From: Tubulanus polymorphus
Lineage: Eukaryota > Nemertea > Palaeonemertea > Tubulaniformes > Tubulanidae
Assembly: GCF_964204645.1 (NCBI RefSeq)
Contig: NC_134031.1
Location: 12,996,501 to 13,060,500, forward strand
Length of the DNA: 64,000 bases
Direction: 5' to 3'
Below, piece by piece: positions 1-8,267 of this stretch. The translations under genes were made by a program, and so were the position numbers. Numbering within the stretch: position 1 is the first letter of the stretch; the number at the start of each line of letters is the position of its first letter. The notes beneath the pieces are model-generated. The model worked only from the letters and a program-made list of their open reading frames with translations, searched no databases and was not told the DNA's origin.

Positions 1-1
1 T

Positions 2-172
2 GATGCAATGAGTTTATATAACGCAGTAACAAATAAAGAAAAATTACATCTATACAAACCTAAATTATCAGATTATTATACCCCAAGTAAAGAACAACAG
101 AAATATGAAATAATATGGATTTTAGGTGGAACTGTTATTGTTATATTTGTTGCTTATAAATTTACTAATTAG
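2..172 (+). CDS. 3' end of a viral membrane-anchored protein (truncated by window edge)
   Basis: An open frame runs in from the left edge and stops with TAG at 170-172. The C-terminus is a single hydrophobic segment (IIWILGGTVIVIFVAYKF) followed by only two residues, so the protein would be tail-anchored. The upstream part is polar with several Lys and Tyr. An ATG exists at position 8 but has no TAAATG context, so the true start is probably off-window. Its stop is followed by a 20-nt spacer with a T run leading to the next gene. I do not recognise the family; a virion membrane or minor structural protein is a guess from context. Confidence 0.6.
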   Translation, partial: DAMSLYNAVTNKEKLHLYKPKLSDYYTPSKEQQKYEIIWILGGTVIVIFVAYKFTN

Positions 173-192
173 TAATTTTTTTTTCTAAATAA
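173..192 (+). promoter_or_regulatory. Intergenic T-run plus TAAATG start signal
   Basis: The whole gap between two genes is 20 nt: a run of nine T followed by CTAAATAA directly abutting ATG at 193. The same layout recurs before the other genes of this element. The T run resembles a poxvirus-type T5NT stop signal and TAAATG resembles a poxvirus late promoter; function is inferred. Confidence 0.5.
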
Positions 193-627
193 ATGGAAGA
201 TAAAGTTGATAGTATTGATATTATTCCTCATGATATAAATAAAACTAAATTAAAAACATATTTAGAAAAACAAATATTAGAATTTGAAAGTGACTTAAAG
301 ATAAAAAAGAAAAAATATTTAAAAAGTAAAATTATATATTATTTGATTATAAGTGGTTCGGTTACAATTAGTTCTGTGATAACATTTTTAGCAATATTCA
401 GCCCATTAACACCTTTAGCTATATCAATTGGTGTATTAGGATTAAGTTCAAGTGTTTTAACCGGTATAAGTTCAAAATTAAATATAAAAAGTAATAAAGA
501 AAAAATAAAATCTAATATAAAAGAAATTAATAAATTAAAGAATACACTAGATTATATAATAAGTTTAAATGGTCATATAACAGTTGAAGAACAAGATAAA
601 TTATTAAAAGAATTAATAAATTATTAA
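193..627 (+). CDS. Small two-TM membrane protein of the Polinton-like element
   Basis: 144 residues. A lysine-rich, probably helical N-terminal half (about 20-50) is followed by two hydrophobic helices (about 50-72 and 76-97, rich in I, L, S, T, G) separated by a short turn containing proline, then a charged helical tail (about 100-144). The layout suggests a hairpin membrane protein with both ends on one side. The start is chosen because ATG is embedded in CTAAATAAATG immediately after a T run. It lies 20 nt downstream of the preceding gene and 17 nt upstream of the next. No family recognised; a virion-membrane or assembly protein is only a contextual guess. Confidence 0.7.
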   Translation: MEDKVDSIDIIPHDINKTKLKTYLEKQILEFESDLKIKKKKYLKSKIIYYLIISGSVTISSVITFLAIFSPLTPLAISIGVLGLSSSVLTGISSKLNIKSNKEKIKSNIKEINKLKNTLDYIISLNGHITVEEQDKLLKELINY

Positions 628-644
628 TTTTTTTAATTATATAA
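628..644 (+). promoter_or_regulatory. Intergenic T-run plus TATATAAATG signal
   Basis: The 17-nt gap begins with seven T directly after the TAA stop of the previous gene and ends in ATTATATAA abutting ATG at 645. There is no room for a conventional RNA polymerase II promoter between these genes. Confidence 0.5.
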
Positions 645-2013
645 ATGGTAGATAGTTTTCCAAAAGCTTTCCAATATAATAAATCAATTAAATATAATAT
701 TCCAACAATAGATTTTAATAAAGATATTACATATAGAAATGAAGTTTTAGATTCATTAACTAATTTAGAAATTTATGTTACTGAAACTAATAATTTTAAT
801 GCAAAGATGGAAAATATATTTCATGTATATTTGATTAATTTTAAAAAATTGAAAGATGAAAAACAATGGTTATTAAAATCTAATATGAAATTTTGCTGTT
901 TATTGTGCAACAACAGGATGTGGAATTAGTTGGAATGATCATTTGAATAATTCTAAATATAAATTAATTCAAAGTTTATTTAGATTTCATACATACTTTC
1001 AAATCAGAATAATATTAAATGAATTAGAGTGCGCTTTACCAGGATCTAGGTATTTCAAAGAATTAGATAATAATATTAATTTATCTAAGTTTTATAAGAT
1101 TTGCAATGAATTTAATATAGATATAAATAATTCTGATTTTAGAACAAAAATTGGAACAATAAGATCACTTCCATGCCCTAGAAAGATTGCAGAATATTGT
1201 GCACTTCCCATACCATCTAATAGCTTTTATAATATCTATAATAATAAATTAGGTTATGGTAAAATAGAAACAAAGGATTTAGAAACATTAAATTTCAATA
1301 AATTACCGAAATTTTATGATAATTTAAAACAAGAAAACAATAATGGTTGGGTTTATTTCATTTTAGAAAATAGTGAAGGTTTTACTAAATCAGGTATAGA
1401 AAGAATAAATCAATCTATTAGAACTTATTTGATATGTATTCTAGGATCACAGGTTGAAACAAGATCCCCAATAATTGGAAATTTAAATACATCATTTGAT
1501 ACACAGAAACAATTCAAAGTATTATTTGAAGATTCAATTCATAATGATAAAAATAGATCGATTCCAGAAAACATTGTAAGATATCAAAATTATTTAGATA
1601 AATCACATATTAGATTAAATTATTGTATAGGCCCTAATCTATTAATTATTTCTGATGATTTAGTACTAAAGATGGGAAATATAATTGGTTATAATAATCT
1701 AATTAAAACTGCAACAATAAATAATTCATTTGGATTAAATGATATAAATAAAAAGATTATCACTGCTCCAAAATTAATGGAAGGTGAAAAAAATAAAAAA
1801 CACATTCAATCAACTGAAACTAAAACTAATAATATTAAATTAAATAATGATTCTAAAATAAAAGATTACAATACATCAGAAAATATAAAAACTGATATTA
1901 TTCAACATGATATAATTAAACTAAATGACGATAATAAATCCCATGAAAATACTAAATTAGCTATAACTTGTATAGGAATTGTAATCGGAGGAATATTATA
2001 TTTTAAATTCTAA
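645..2013 (+). pseudogene. Viral protein of unknown function with C-terminal TM, one frameshift
   Basis: One gene is split by a frameshift near 890-895: frame 1 (from ATG 645) ends at 929, and a second frame continues from about 893 through 2013. The ATG at 943 is internal and lacks the TAAATG context, whereas 645 has it. The product is about 450 residues: an N-terminal helical region, a Cys-containing segment near the break, and a central region with a conserved-looking block (motif QVETRSPIIGN near 1453-1485). A long Asn/Lys/Asp-rich low-complexity linker follows, with one C-terminal TM segment. I recall similar uncharacterised proteins from aquatic invertebrate genomes but cannot name a family. 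A membrane-linked structural protein is possible. The break could also be a sequencing error in an A/T-rich run. Confidence 0.6.
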
Positions 2014-2029
2014 TTTTTTTATTATGTAA
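2014..2029 (+). promoter_or_regulatory. Intergenic T-run plus TATGTAAATG signal
   Basis: A 16-nt gap: seven T after the stop, then ATTATGTAA abutting ATG at 2030. It is the shortest intergenic unit of the series. Confidence 0.5.
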
Positions 2030-3463
2030 ATGGATGTAGAAGGTGGAGAAGATTATGAAATGGGAGAAATGGGAAATAATAATGAAGGATATATTGATGA
2101 TGATTATAATGATGCAGAAACTAATATTGATAATGATGATGAATCAGCATATAATTCTAATTTAACTACACCTCAATATATTGATAAAACACGTTCAAAG
2201 ATAAGTATTGAAAATGAAGTACCAGAAATAACAGAAAAAGAATACAATTATAATGAAATTATTCATGAATTTAAACCAATATTAAAAAGATCTGGTTTCA
2301 ATATAACAAATAAAGGTATGAATTATTTAGTAAAAGATTTAAAATATTTAAATGGTGATTATTATTGGAAATTGAAAGGCGACTATTATTTTAAGATTTC
2401 AAATCTTAAAAGTAGCGATAAAATAATAACACAATCAACTTTTAATTTATTTAAACCAGATAGAATTAAGAAAATCATTGATGATGTTATAACTGATGTT
2501 ACACAAGAAGAAAGAGATTATAATATAAAAGAATTTAAACAAAGAAATGCTAATTTTTTTAAGATAATTAATGAAAATTTAAGACAAAAAAAAATTCCTA
2601 AAGAAGTTATTAATTCCAAAACTAGTAAACCTAATTCAAGCGAAGTTCAAACTGAAAAACTTTTACCAAATGGATTACTTGATGCAACAGATCAACAATT
2701 AGAAGATTTAAATATATTTTCTGATAAAGCAATTAGAGAAATTACTAGTATAAGACTTGCATCTAATAAAATTGCGCATGATAAAAGTATAAGAGATTTT
2801 AAAATTAGAACTTTAGAAAAAGAATTAACTGATAAAGATAAAGAAATAGAACAATTAAAGTCTGATTTAGATCATCAAGTAATTGATGAAATAGAATATA
2901 AGCAAAAAGAATTACGTTTAGAAAAAGAAATAGATGATTTAAAATATAACAAAGAATTACAAAAAGAAGAAAGAGATACATTGTTAAAATCATATGATTA
3001 TAATATTAATAGATTAAAAGTTATTTTTAAAGATTTGTTGATTAAACCAAATTCTGAAATATCATTAAAAGACAGAATAAGATTATTATTTGAATTAGAA
3101 GGAATAACAATTCTTTCAATTCTAACAGCTGTAACTATGTTATTTACAACAATTGGTTTAGCTATATCAAATGCTTTAAAATCTACTCCTACTCCCACTC
3201 CAAATAAACCAGATAAACCTCCAGGTAATAATTCTATACAAGATAAAGTTAAAGATGGTTTAAAGAAATTAGCAAAATATTTATGGGAACTATCTAAAAA
3301 ATCTGCTGCAGCTTTACCAGGAGTTATTGCATCAATTGTTGGTTTTATATTGAAATCTGCTGGGAATATTCTTAACTTTGCTGCTGAACATATTATTTTA
3401 TTTTTAATAACTGTTGTAAGTGCTATTATTTTTGGTTTAGTAAACATTATCAAAAATAAATAA
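2030..3463 (+). CDS. Acidic, coiled-coil, C-terminal membrane protein of the Polinton-like element
   Basis: 477 residues, uninterrupted. Residues 1-50 are strongly acidic (Asp/Glu/Asn-rich). A folded-looking segment spans about 70-150, and a long heptad-rich coiled coil about 240-330. A hydrophobic helix follows (about 357-380, ILSILTAVTMLFTTIGLAI), then a Thr/Pro-rich linker (about 386-402) and a second hydrophobic region at about 422-474 that starts with an Ala-rich LPG-containing stretch. I remember proteins with this architecture and the same LPG-containing tail as uncharacterised multi-copy proteins in cnidarian and mollusc genomes. That is memory, not a search. The length and layout would suit a virion-membrane or fibre-like structural protein. 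Neighbours on both sides are also putative structural genes. Confidence 0.72.
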   Translation: MDVEGGEDYEMGEMGNNNEGYIDDDYNDAETNIDNDDESAYNSNLTTPQYIDKTRSKISIENEVPEITEKEYNYNEIIHEFKPILKRSGFNITNKGMNYLVKDLKYLNGDYYWKLKGDYYFKISNLKSSDKIITQSTFNLFKPDRIKKIIDDVITDVTQEERDYNIKEFKQRNANFFKIINENLRQKKIPKEVINSKTSKPNSSEVQTEKLLPNGLLDATDQQLEDLNIFSDKAIREITSIRLASNKIAHDKSIRDFKIRTLEKELTDKDKEIEQLKSDLDHQVIDEIEYKQKELRLEKEIDDLKYNKELQKEERDTLLKSYDYNINRLKVIFKDLLIKPNSEISLKDRIRLLFELEGITILSILTAVTMLFTTIGLAISNALKSTPTPTPNKPDKPPGNNSIQDKVKDGLKKLAKYLWELSKKSAAALPGVIASIVGFILKSAGNILNFAAEHIILFLITVVSAIIFGLVNIIKNK

Positions 3464-3483
3464 TTAATTTTTTTGTTTAATAA
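3464..3483 (+). promoter_or_regulatory. Intergenic T-run plus TAATAAATG signal
   Basis: The 20-nt gap between the coiled-coil protein and the capsid candidate holds TTAATTTTTTTG followed by TTTAATAA abutting ATG at 3484. Confidence 0.5.
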
Positions 3484-4757
3484 ATGAGTGGGAGTTATAT
3501 AAGTCCTTCTAAGATTTCTAGAATATCTAATGCTATTAAAGCAGAAAGATCACATCATATAATTACTCATAACCCTTCAAATATTAATCCCGATGAAACT
3601 TTATACGTTAGAATCCCTCGATTAACACAAAATACTTTTTATGTTCCAAATAGTATTTATTTATCGGCCGATATAAAAGTAATTGGTCATGATAATAATT
3701 ATGTTGTTGATAATGTTGGAAGATATTTGATTAAAAAATTAACTATAAAGATTGGTCCGGAAACAGTTTTCTCATTAGATGATTATAATTTATTTATGCA
3801 TTATAAAGATTTATGGTTAACTAAAGAAAATAGAAATAATATGATATTTCAAGGCATCCAATCGGAAAACCATAATAAATTAAGATCTGAAGCCAATAAT
3901 GCAGTAGTAACTCGTGCCACAGATAATTTGATTAAAAAGATTTATGGAAGCAAATATAAAATTCCATTAGACTTTGAATTGATAAATAATAATGCACCTT
4001 TATATAAATACGCAATTCAAGAAGATATTATATTTGAGATAACATTTGCTCCTGTAAATGAAATTGTATTATCTAGCGTTGTTAAAGATATGGGTTATAA
4101 ATTATCGTTAAAGATATGGGTTATAAATTATCGAATATATGTTTAGAATATAACACAGTAACTAATGAAAATATTGCTAGCACAATTCAAACTCAATACA
4201 ATCAAGGATTTTCATTATTATATGATTATATTGATAAATTTAAAACTGTAACTATTAATGCAAATGATGAAATAATTAATGAGAATATTAACTTCCCAAG
4301 AAGATCTATTAAAGGTATATTAATATTTTTTACTATTGCAACATATTCTAATGGTGCAATAAATGTTGATAATTATTATAATCCTGAAATAACAAAAGTA
4401 GAAATAACTATCGAAGGAATAGCGAATAAAATATTTTGCCAAGGAATGAGAATGATTGATCAATGGCCAGAAATTAGAAAACATTTTATGAATGAAAAAG
4501 TAAAATCATTTGAAAATTGTAATATTAATCAAATTGATTATTGTACCGGTAATAAATATGCATTATGGTTAGATTTTAGAACAACAGAAGATAATTCATT
4601 ACATGGTTCTGGAAAAAAACTACAAAACACTAAAGATGGAATACAATTATTCATGACAAAGAATAAAGGAATCAAAAATTTTAAAATGCACATTTATATT
4701 ATATCTGACGCGCAATTAAATATTGTAAATTCACAATTAGATAGTATTCAATATTAG
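3484..4757 (+). pseudogene. Putative major capsid protein (double jelly-roll type), frameshifted
   Basis: Two overlapping open frames (3484-4146 and 4116-4757) together make about 415 residues of one protein. They are joined across a 26-nt tandem duplication at 4081-4132 that shifts the frame. The sequence is beta-rich with few charged runs. Motifs include NPDETLYVRIPRL near the N-terminus, a KKLTIKIG strand, and NFPRRSIKGIL in the second half. I recall closely similar uncharacterised proteins accompanying the same integrase and ATPase in invertebrate genomes and judge it the capsid candidate from order, size and strand content. The call needs fold prediction. It lies between the coiled-coil membrane protein and the integrase. 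The single lesion implies recent inactivation; if the duplication is an assembly error the gene would be intact. Confidence 0.58.
4081..4132 (+). repeat. 26-nt tandem duplication disrupting the capsid gene
   Basis: Two perfect, directly adjacent copies of a 26-nt unit (4081-4106 and 4107-4132) lie inside the capsid reading frame. Because 26 is not divisible by three, the second copy moves the downstream part into another frame. The copies are identical, so the event is young. Confidence 0.95.
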
Positions 4758-4787
4758 AAATATAAAGTTAAAATTAAGGATATATAA
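4758..4787 (+). promoter_or_regulatory. Start signal GATATATAAATG of the integrase gene
   Basis: The 30-nt gap lacks the usual long T run but ends in GGATATATAA abutting ATG at 4788, so the TATAAATG element is kept while the T run is optional. Confidence 0.45.
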
Positions 4788-5765
4788 ATGGGTGGTAAAA
4801 AAACTCCTAATACTAAAGAACAATATTTAAGAAATTTATATTACAACCCTGAGAGTTCGGTTGCTTATTCTTCTACTAAAAATATATGGCGTAAAGTAAA
4901 ACAAGATAAATTAGATAAGATAATCCCACAAAATTTAGTTAAATATAAAGATATAAATGAATTTATGTTAGAACAACCAACGTATACAACACATAAAAAA
5001 ATTGTTAGAAAATATAAAACTCGTAAAACTATGGTAAGTTATGTAGATCAACAGTGGCAAGGAGATTTAATTGATATGAAAAATGTTAAGAAAGATAATG
5101 ATGATTATTGGTGGTTATTGAATATAATTGATATTTTTAGTCGTTATGTATGGAGCTTCCCACTTTATAGAAAAGATGCTGTACAAACATCAAATGTTTT
5201 AAGAAAATTTCTTTCGGATGATAAACTAAATCCAGAAAAAATACAATTTGATGATGGAAAAGAGTTTGATAATTCACTTGTTCATGAACTCTTAGATAAT
5301 CATAATATTAAATATTTTTCAACAAAATCAGATAAAAAAGCAGCAGTTGTTGAACGATTTAATAGAACATTAAGAACAAGAATGTGGAAATATTTTACAG
5401 CAAATAATACTTTTAAATGGATTGATGTTTTACCAAAATTGATAGAAGGATATAATAATTCTTATCATTCTTCTATTGGAATGAAACCTATTGATGCTAG
5501 AAAATCTGAAAATGCTGAAATTGTTTGGAATAATTTATATGGAGCATTTCTTATAGATGATTTTGGTGAACCTAAATTTAAAGTTGGTCAAAATGTTAGA
5601 ATTTCTAAGTATAAAAAGATATTTGATAAAGGATACGATCGAAATTTTACTAGAGAAATATATAAAATAAAAAAGGTAATAACAACAAAACCATATGTCT
5701 ATAAATTAGAAGATTTAGATGGTGAAGAAGTTGATGGCTACTTTTACGAAGAAGAATTAAGTTGA
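4788..5765 (+). CDS. Retrovirus-like (rve) DDE integrase, Polinton type
   Basis: 325 residues up to an in-frame TGA at 5763. The RNase H-fold catalytic core shows GDLIDM (Asp93), FDDGKEF (Asp155) and AAVVERFNRT (Glu189), the expected D, D, about 35, E arrangement, plus IIDIFSRYVW between the first two. The region before about 90 corresponds to the conserved N-terminal part of Polinton integrases. The region after about 255 resembles the SH3-like C-terminal domain (KFKVGQNVRISKYKKIF). A chromodomain-like segment continues in the same frame beyond the stop (separate entry). The enzyme would process and join the terminal inverted repeats, giving 6-bp target duplications as seen at the sister element. 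The start is fixed by TATATAAATG. Confidence 0.92.
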   Translation: MGGKKTPNTKEQYLRNLYYNPESSVAYSSTKNIWRKVKQDKLDKIIPQNLVKYKDINEFMLEQPTYTTHKKIVRKYKTRKTMVSYVDQQWQGDLIDMKNVKKDNDDYWWLLNIIDIFSRYVWSFPLYRKDAVQTSNVLRKFLSDDKLNPEKIQFDDGKEFDNSLVHELLDNHNIKYFSTKSDKKAAVVERFNRTLRTRMWKYFTANNTFKWIDVLPKLIEGYNNSYHSSIGMKPIDARKSENAEIVWNNLYGAFLIDDFGEPKFKVGQNVRISKYKKIFDKGYDRNFTREIYKIKKVITTKPYVYKLEDLDGEEVDGYFYEEELS

Positions 5766-5915
5766 ACTACTGAAAATCTAGAACAAGAATATAAAATTGA
5801 AAAAGTATTAAAAACAAAAACTATTAAAAGAAAAAAATATTCTTTAGTAAAATGGGTTGGATGGCCAGATAAATTCAATGAATGGATATTATCAAGTAAA
5901 ATTAAAAATATATAA
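5766..5915 (+). pseudogene. Integrase C-terminal chromodomain cut off by an in-frame stop
   Basis: Directly after TGA 5763-5765 the integrase frame stays open for another 49 codons to TAA 5913-5915 and encodes a chromodomain-like motif (IEKVLKTK, then LVKWVGWPDKFNEWI). Chromodomains are known at the C-terminus of many Polinton and Metaviridae integrases, where they direct integration to chromatin. So the TGA is most simply a recent nonsense mutation within the linker. Readthrough or a sequencing error are alternatives. The stop TAA is fused to the next gene's ATG, making TAAATG. Confidence 0.8.
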
Positions 5916-6524
5916 ATGAATAAGGAATTATTCATATTTGAGCCTCATAATATGTTAATTTCTGGTGTAACAAATTGTGGAAAAACTTATTTTATATTAA
6001 ATTTATTAGAAACTGTTTACAAAAACTATTTTGATAATATAGTATTATTTTGTCCAACATATGAATTTAATCAAACTTATGATAGAAATATTACTAGGAA
6101 TAATAAATTTATTATATTAGATCCTAAAACAGTAAAAGAAAATTTAGATAATTGTATTAAAATAGCAATTGATATTTATAAAGGATCAAATACATTATTT
6201 ATCATAGATGATTGTGCAAATTTACATGATTCAAAAGTTAGAGAAAGTGAGTTATGCTATTTAGCTTTCTCTGGGAGACATTTTGGGATAACAACTTGGG
6301 TTTTAAATCAAAAATATAATTCAATTGTTAAAGACTTTAGAGAAAACATTAGATTTCTAGTTTTATTCTACAATAAAGATAGAAAATCGATGAAAAATGC
6401 ACTTGAGGAAAATGATATTATTCCACATGATTTACATAATGAATATATGGATAAGTTGAAAAATATTAAAAGATCAAAATTACTATTTAGATTACAACAC
6501 CCATTTAAATATGAATTTATTTAA
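5916..6524 (+). CDS. A32-like genome-packaging ATPase (FtsK/HerA superfamily)
   Basis: 202 residues, intact. Walker A is GVTNCGKT at residues 17-24 and Walker B is TLFIIDDCA near 93-101. A GRHFGITTWVLNQKYN segment near 119-134 matches the polar motif and sensor region after Walker B in A32-type packaging ATPases of poxviruses, other large DNA viruses, virophages and Polintons. The role would be pumping viral DNA into the capsid. The ATG overlaps the stop of the integrase/chromodomain frame (TATATAAATG at 5909-5918), so there is no intergenic space. Its presence beside the capsid candidate supports a virion-forming ancestor rather than a simple transposon. Confidence 0.9.
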   Translation: MNKELFIFEPHNMLISGVTNCGKTYFILNLLETVYKNYFDNIVLFCPTYEFNQTYDRNITRNNKFIILDPKTVKENLDNCIKIAIDIYKGSNTLFIIDDCANLHDSKVRESELCYLAFSGRHFGITTWVLNQKYNSIVKDFRENIRFLVLFYNKDRKSMKNALEENDIIPHDLHNEYMDKLKNIKRSKLLFRLQHPFKYEFI

Positions 6525-6788
6525 ATTCAATTAGTTTGTTAATCTAGTTGAATTCTAGTTATTGGTAGTTGTAACAAAAATCAAATAGATTTAATAATAT
6601 TTTAACTAGCTTGTTAATCTATTTTAATTCTAGTTACATTCTAGTTGAATTCTAGTTGTTAGTAGTTGAAACAAAAATCAACTAGATTTAACAAGAAATA
6701 AACAAACACAACAATATTTCAACTAGCTTGTTAATCTAGTTGAATTCTAGTTACATTCTAGTTGAATTCTAGTTGCAACATCACACAA
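6525..6788. repeat. Non-coding tract of CTAGTTGAATTCTAGTT-type repeats
   Basis: This 264-nt gap, the largest inside the gene cluster, consists of imperfect repeats built on CTAGTTGAATTCTAGTTA with dispersed TTAATCTAGTT and AACAAAAATCAACTAG elements, partly in inverted orientation. A related tract sits in the unique centre of the fold-back element near 22740-22885. It could be a replication or regulatory region of the element; no function is shown by sequence. Confidence 0.6.
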
Positions 6789-6808
6789 TTAATTTTTTTG
6801 TTATATAA
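6789..6808 (+). promoter_or_regulatory. T-run plus TATATAAATG start signal
   Basis: After the repeat tract the standard module reappears: AATTTTTTTG, then TTATATAA abutting ATG at 6809. This shows that the T run is a feature of the start signal or spacer and is not tied only to a directly preceding stop codon. Confidence 0.5.
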
Positions 6809-7414
6809 ATGGGAGGTGAAAAGAAAATAAAATCTAAAAATGGTGATGTTCCAATTGAAAAAACTTTAGATGATTTAGGAATAACAGAAACAAAATTAAC
6901 TCCAGATGATGGTGCTTTAAATATTGTTACAACAAATAATAATTATGAATATTATCTTTATTGTAAACATCAATTAGAACTATTAATAGCATCTGGAAAA
7001 TGTAAAAATTTTGTCGGTAAAAATTTAACTTATAATGAATTAGATACAATGAAATCAGATGAAATTATTAGATTATTTAAGATTTATGAAGCCGCGAGAA
7101 CAGCTAGAATTAATGACGCGATATCAGAAAATGTAGTAAAAGGTTATAGTAAATTATGTAATTATATACTACCAATTGAAGATGAAAATAGATTATATTC
7201 CGATTTAAAAAATGATTATTTAGTTATGACTGAATTAAATAAATGGATTGGATATTTATCATTTCAATTAGGTGGATTTATGACATTATTATCAACTGGG
7301 GTTATAACATTTTCAAATATTGAAAGTAAAAATATTTCTATAATAAATGAGCGAGGTGAAAGAAGTGAAGGAATTAACTGTGAAGAAAAAACCGAGAACT
7401 CAGAAACAAATTGA
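6809..7414 (+). CDS. Unknown Polinton-like protein, 201 aa
   Basis: 201 residues. A polar N-terminus (1-50) precedes a mostly helical central domain (about 50-160) with two Cys at 53 and 61 and an AARTARINDA helix. A C-terminal hydrophobic stretch (about 150-172, FQLGGFMTLLSTGVITF) could be a membrane-associated helix. The last 70 nt overlap the next gene in another frame. The start has the TATATAAATG signal. No family recognised. The arrangement (downstream of the packaging ATPase, overlapping a small TM protein) suggests a late structural or assembly role, but this is only context. Confidence 0.65.
   Translation: MGGEKKIKSKNGDVPIEKTLDDLGITETKLTPDDGALNIVTTNNNYEYYLYCKHQLELLIASGKCKNFVGKNLTYNELDTMKSDEIIRLFKIYEAARTARINDAISENVVKGYSKLCNYILPIEDENRLYSDLKNDYLVMTELNKWIGYLSFQLGGFMTLLSTGVITFSNIESKNISIINERGERSEGINCEEKTENSETN
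7335..7346 (+). promoter_or_regulatory. Internal TAATAAATG start signal
   Basis: The sequence TTTCTATAATAA abuts ATG at 7347 although it lies inside the upstream coding region. The start motif is therefore maintained under coding constraint. Confidence 0.4.
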
Positions 7415-7715
7415 ATGGTCTCGACAATTAGGAATTAAATCACAAGAATATAAAAAAGCTGTAAAAGAAAAAATAAGTAATAAAAATGTTAATAAAAATG
7501 GTGAAAATATTGTTATTTCTACTCCTTCTGATAATAGAATATTTGATAAATATTTATATTTTACAGTTGGATTTGTAATTGTATTCATTTTGATTGGGTG
7601 TAATTGGTATAAGAAATCAAATAAAATTCATGATATTAGTAATTCTGAAACAACTGCTATCAAAAATGAAAATACTTCTGAAATTCCAAAATTGATAATA
7701 AAAAAAATGGATTAA
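7347..7715 (+). CDS. Small single-TM basic protein, overlapping gene
   Basis: 122 residues, overlapping the preceding gene by 68 nt in a different frame. The N-terminal third is strongly basic (Lys/Arg-rich, KKKPRTQKQ). One clear TM helix lies at about 70-88 (YFTVGFVIVFILIGCNW), followed by a short polar tail. It would be a type II-like or tail-anchored protein with a nucleic-acid-binding or matrix-like basic head. The TAATAAATG start supports translation from 7347. Family not recognised. Confidence 0.6.
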   Translation: MSEVKEVKELTVKKKPRTQKQIEWSRQLGIKSQEYKKAVKEKISNKNVNKNGENIVISTPSDNRIFDKYLYFTVGFVIVFILIGCNWYKKSNKIHDISNSETTAIKNENTSEIPKLIIKKMD

Positions 7716-8161
7716 TATTTTAGAAAAAAAGCAAAAAAAATAATTGAATATCTCACTACTTTTGTCTATCTATGCGGAGCAATTAAATTGTCCAGATAAG
7801 TCATTTCGGATTCTAGATATTCATTATTTTTATTAATTTATTTTGTTTTTATTTGAATATTTGAATTCGTTAATCAATTAACATAGTAATTGATTACTAA
7901 TTTGATTAAAAATTATATCATAATTAAGTTAAAAATACATAATTCATTTATCAGTTTTCATTCTTACATTCTTTTCATTCGGAATAATTTATAATTTCAA
8001 ATTTCACATATTTTTTTAGCACCAACAACATTTACTTAGGTGTTTTAGCTAAGTATATAAGGTAATTCATTCAACCACTGGAGTAGCTCTGGCCAGCAGA
8101 GGCATTTTGATTATGCACCTTCGTCCACTCTCCGGGTTTCTCCTTCGGTTTCGAATTTCGA

Positions 8162-8214
8162 GGTTGGTAGAAATTACATTAGGCGCCTTTAATATAATGT
8201 GATTTCTACCAATC
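8162..8214. other. Hairpin 1 with GGCGCC loop
   Basis: Left arm 8162-8181 and right arm 8195-8214 pair over 20 positions, two of them G-T/U wobbles, around a 13-nt loop GGCGCCTTTAATA. The wobble pairs favour a folded RNA or single-stranded DNA. The hexamer in the loop is self-complementary. Confidence 0.75.
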
Positions 8215-8267
8215 ATTGAAGGAGATCCCGGTTGACGTGGGTCGCCGGGGGTGTAAGTAGAAATGAC

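Noticed and set aside
173-195. Reading TATATAAATG as an ordinary RNA polymerase II TATA box
   Set aside because: A TATA box directly touching the start codon would place transcription start inside the gene; the position at every gene fits a late-promoter/initiator type signal better.
2805-3453. Minus-strand open frames opposite the coiled-coil protein
   Set aside because: Shadow frames of an AT-rich plus-strand gene; no TAAATG start and low-complexity Leu/Phe composition.
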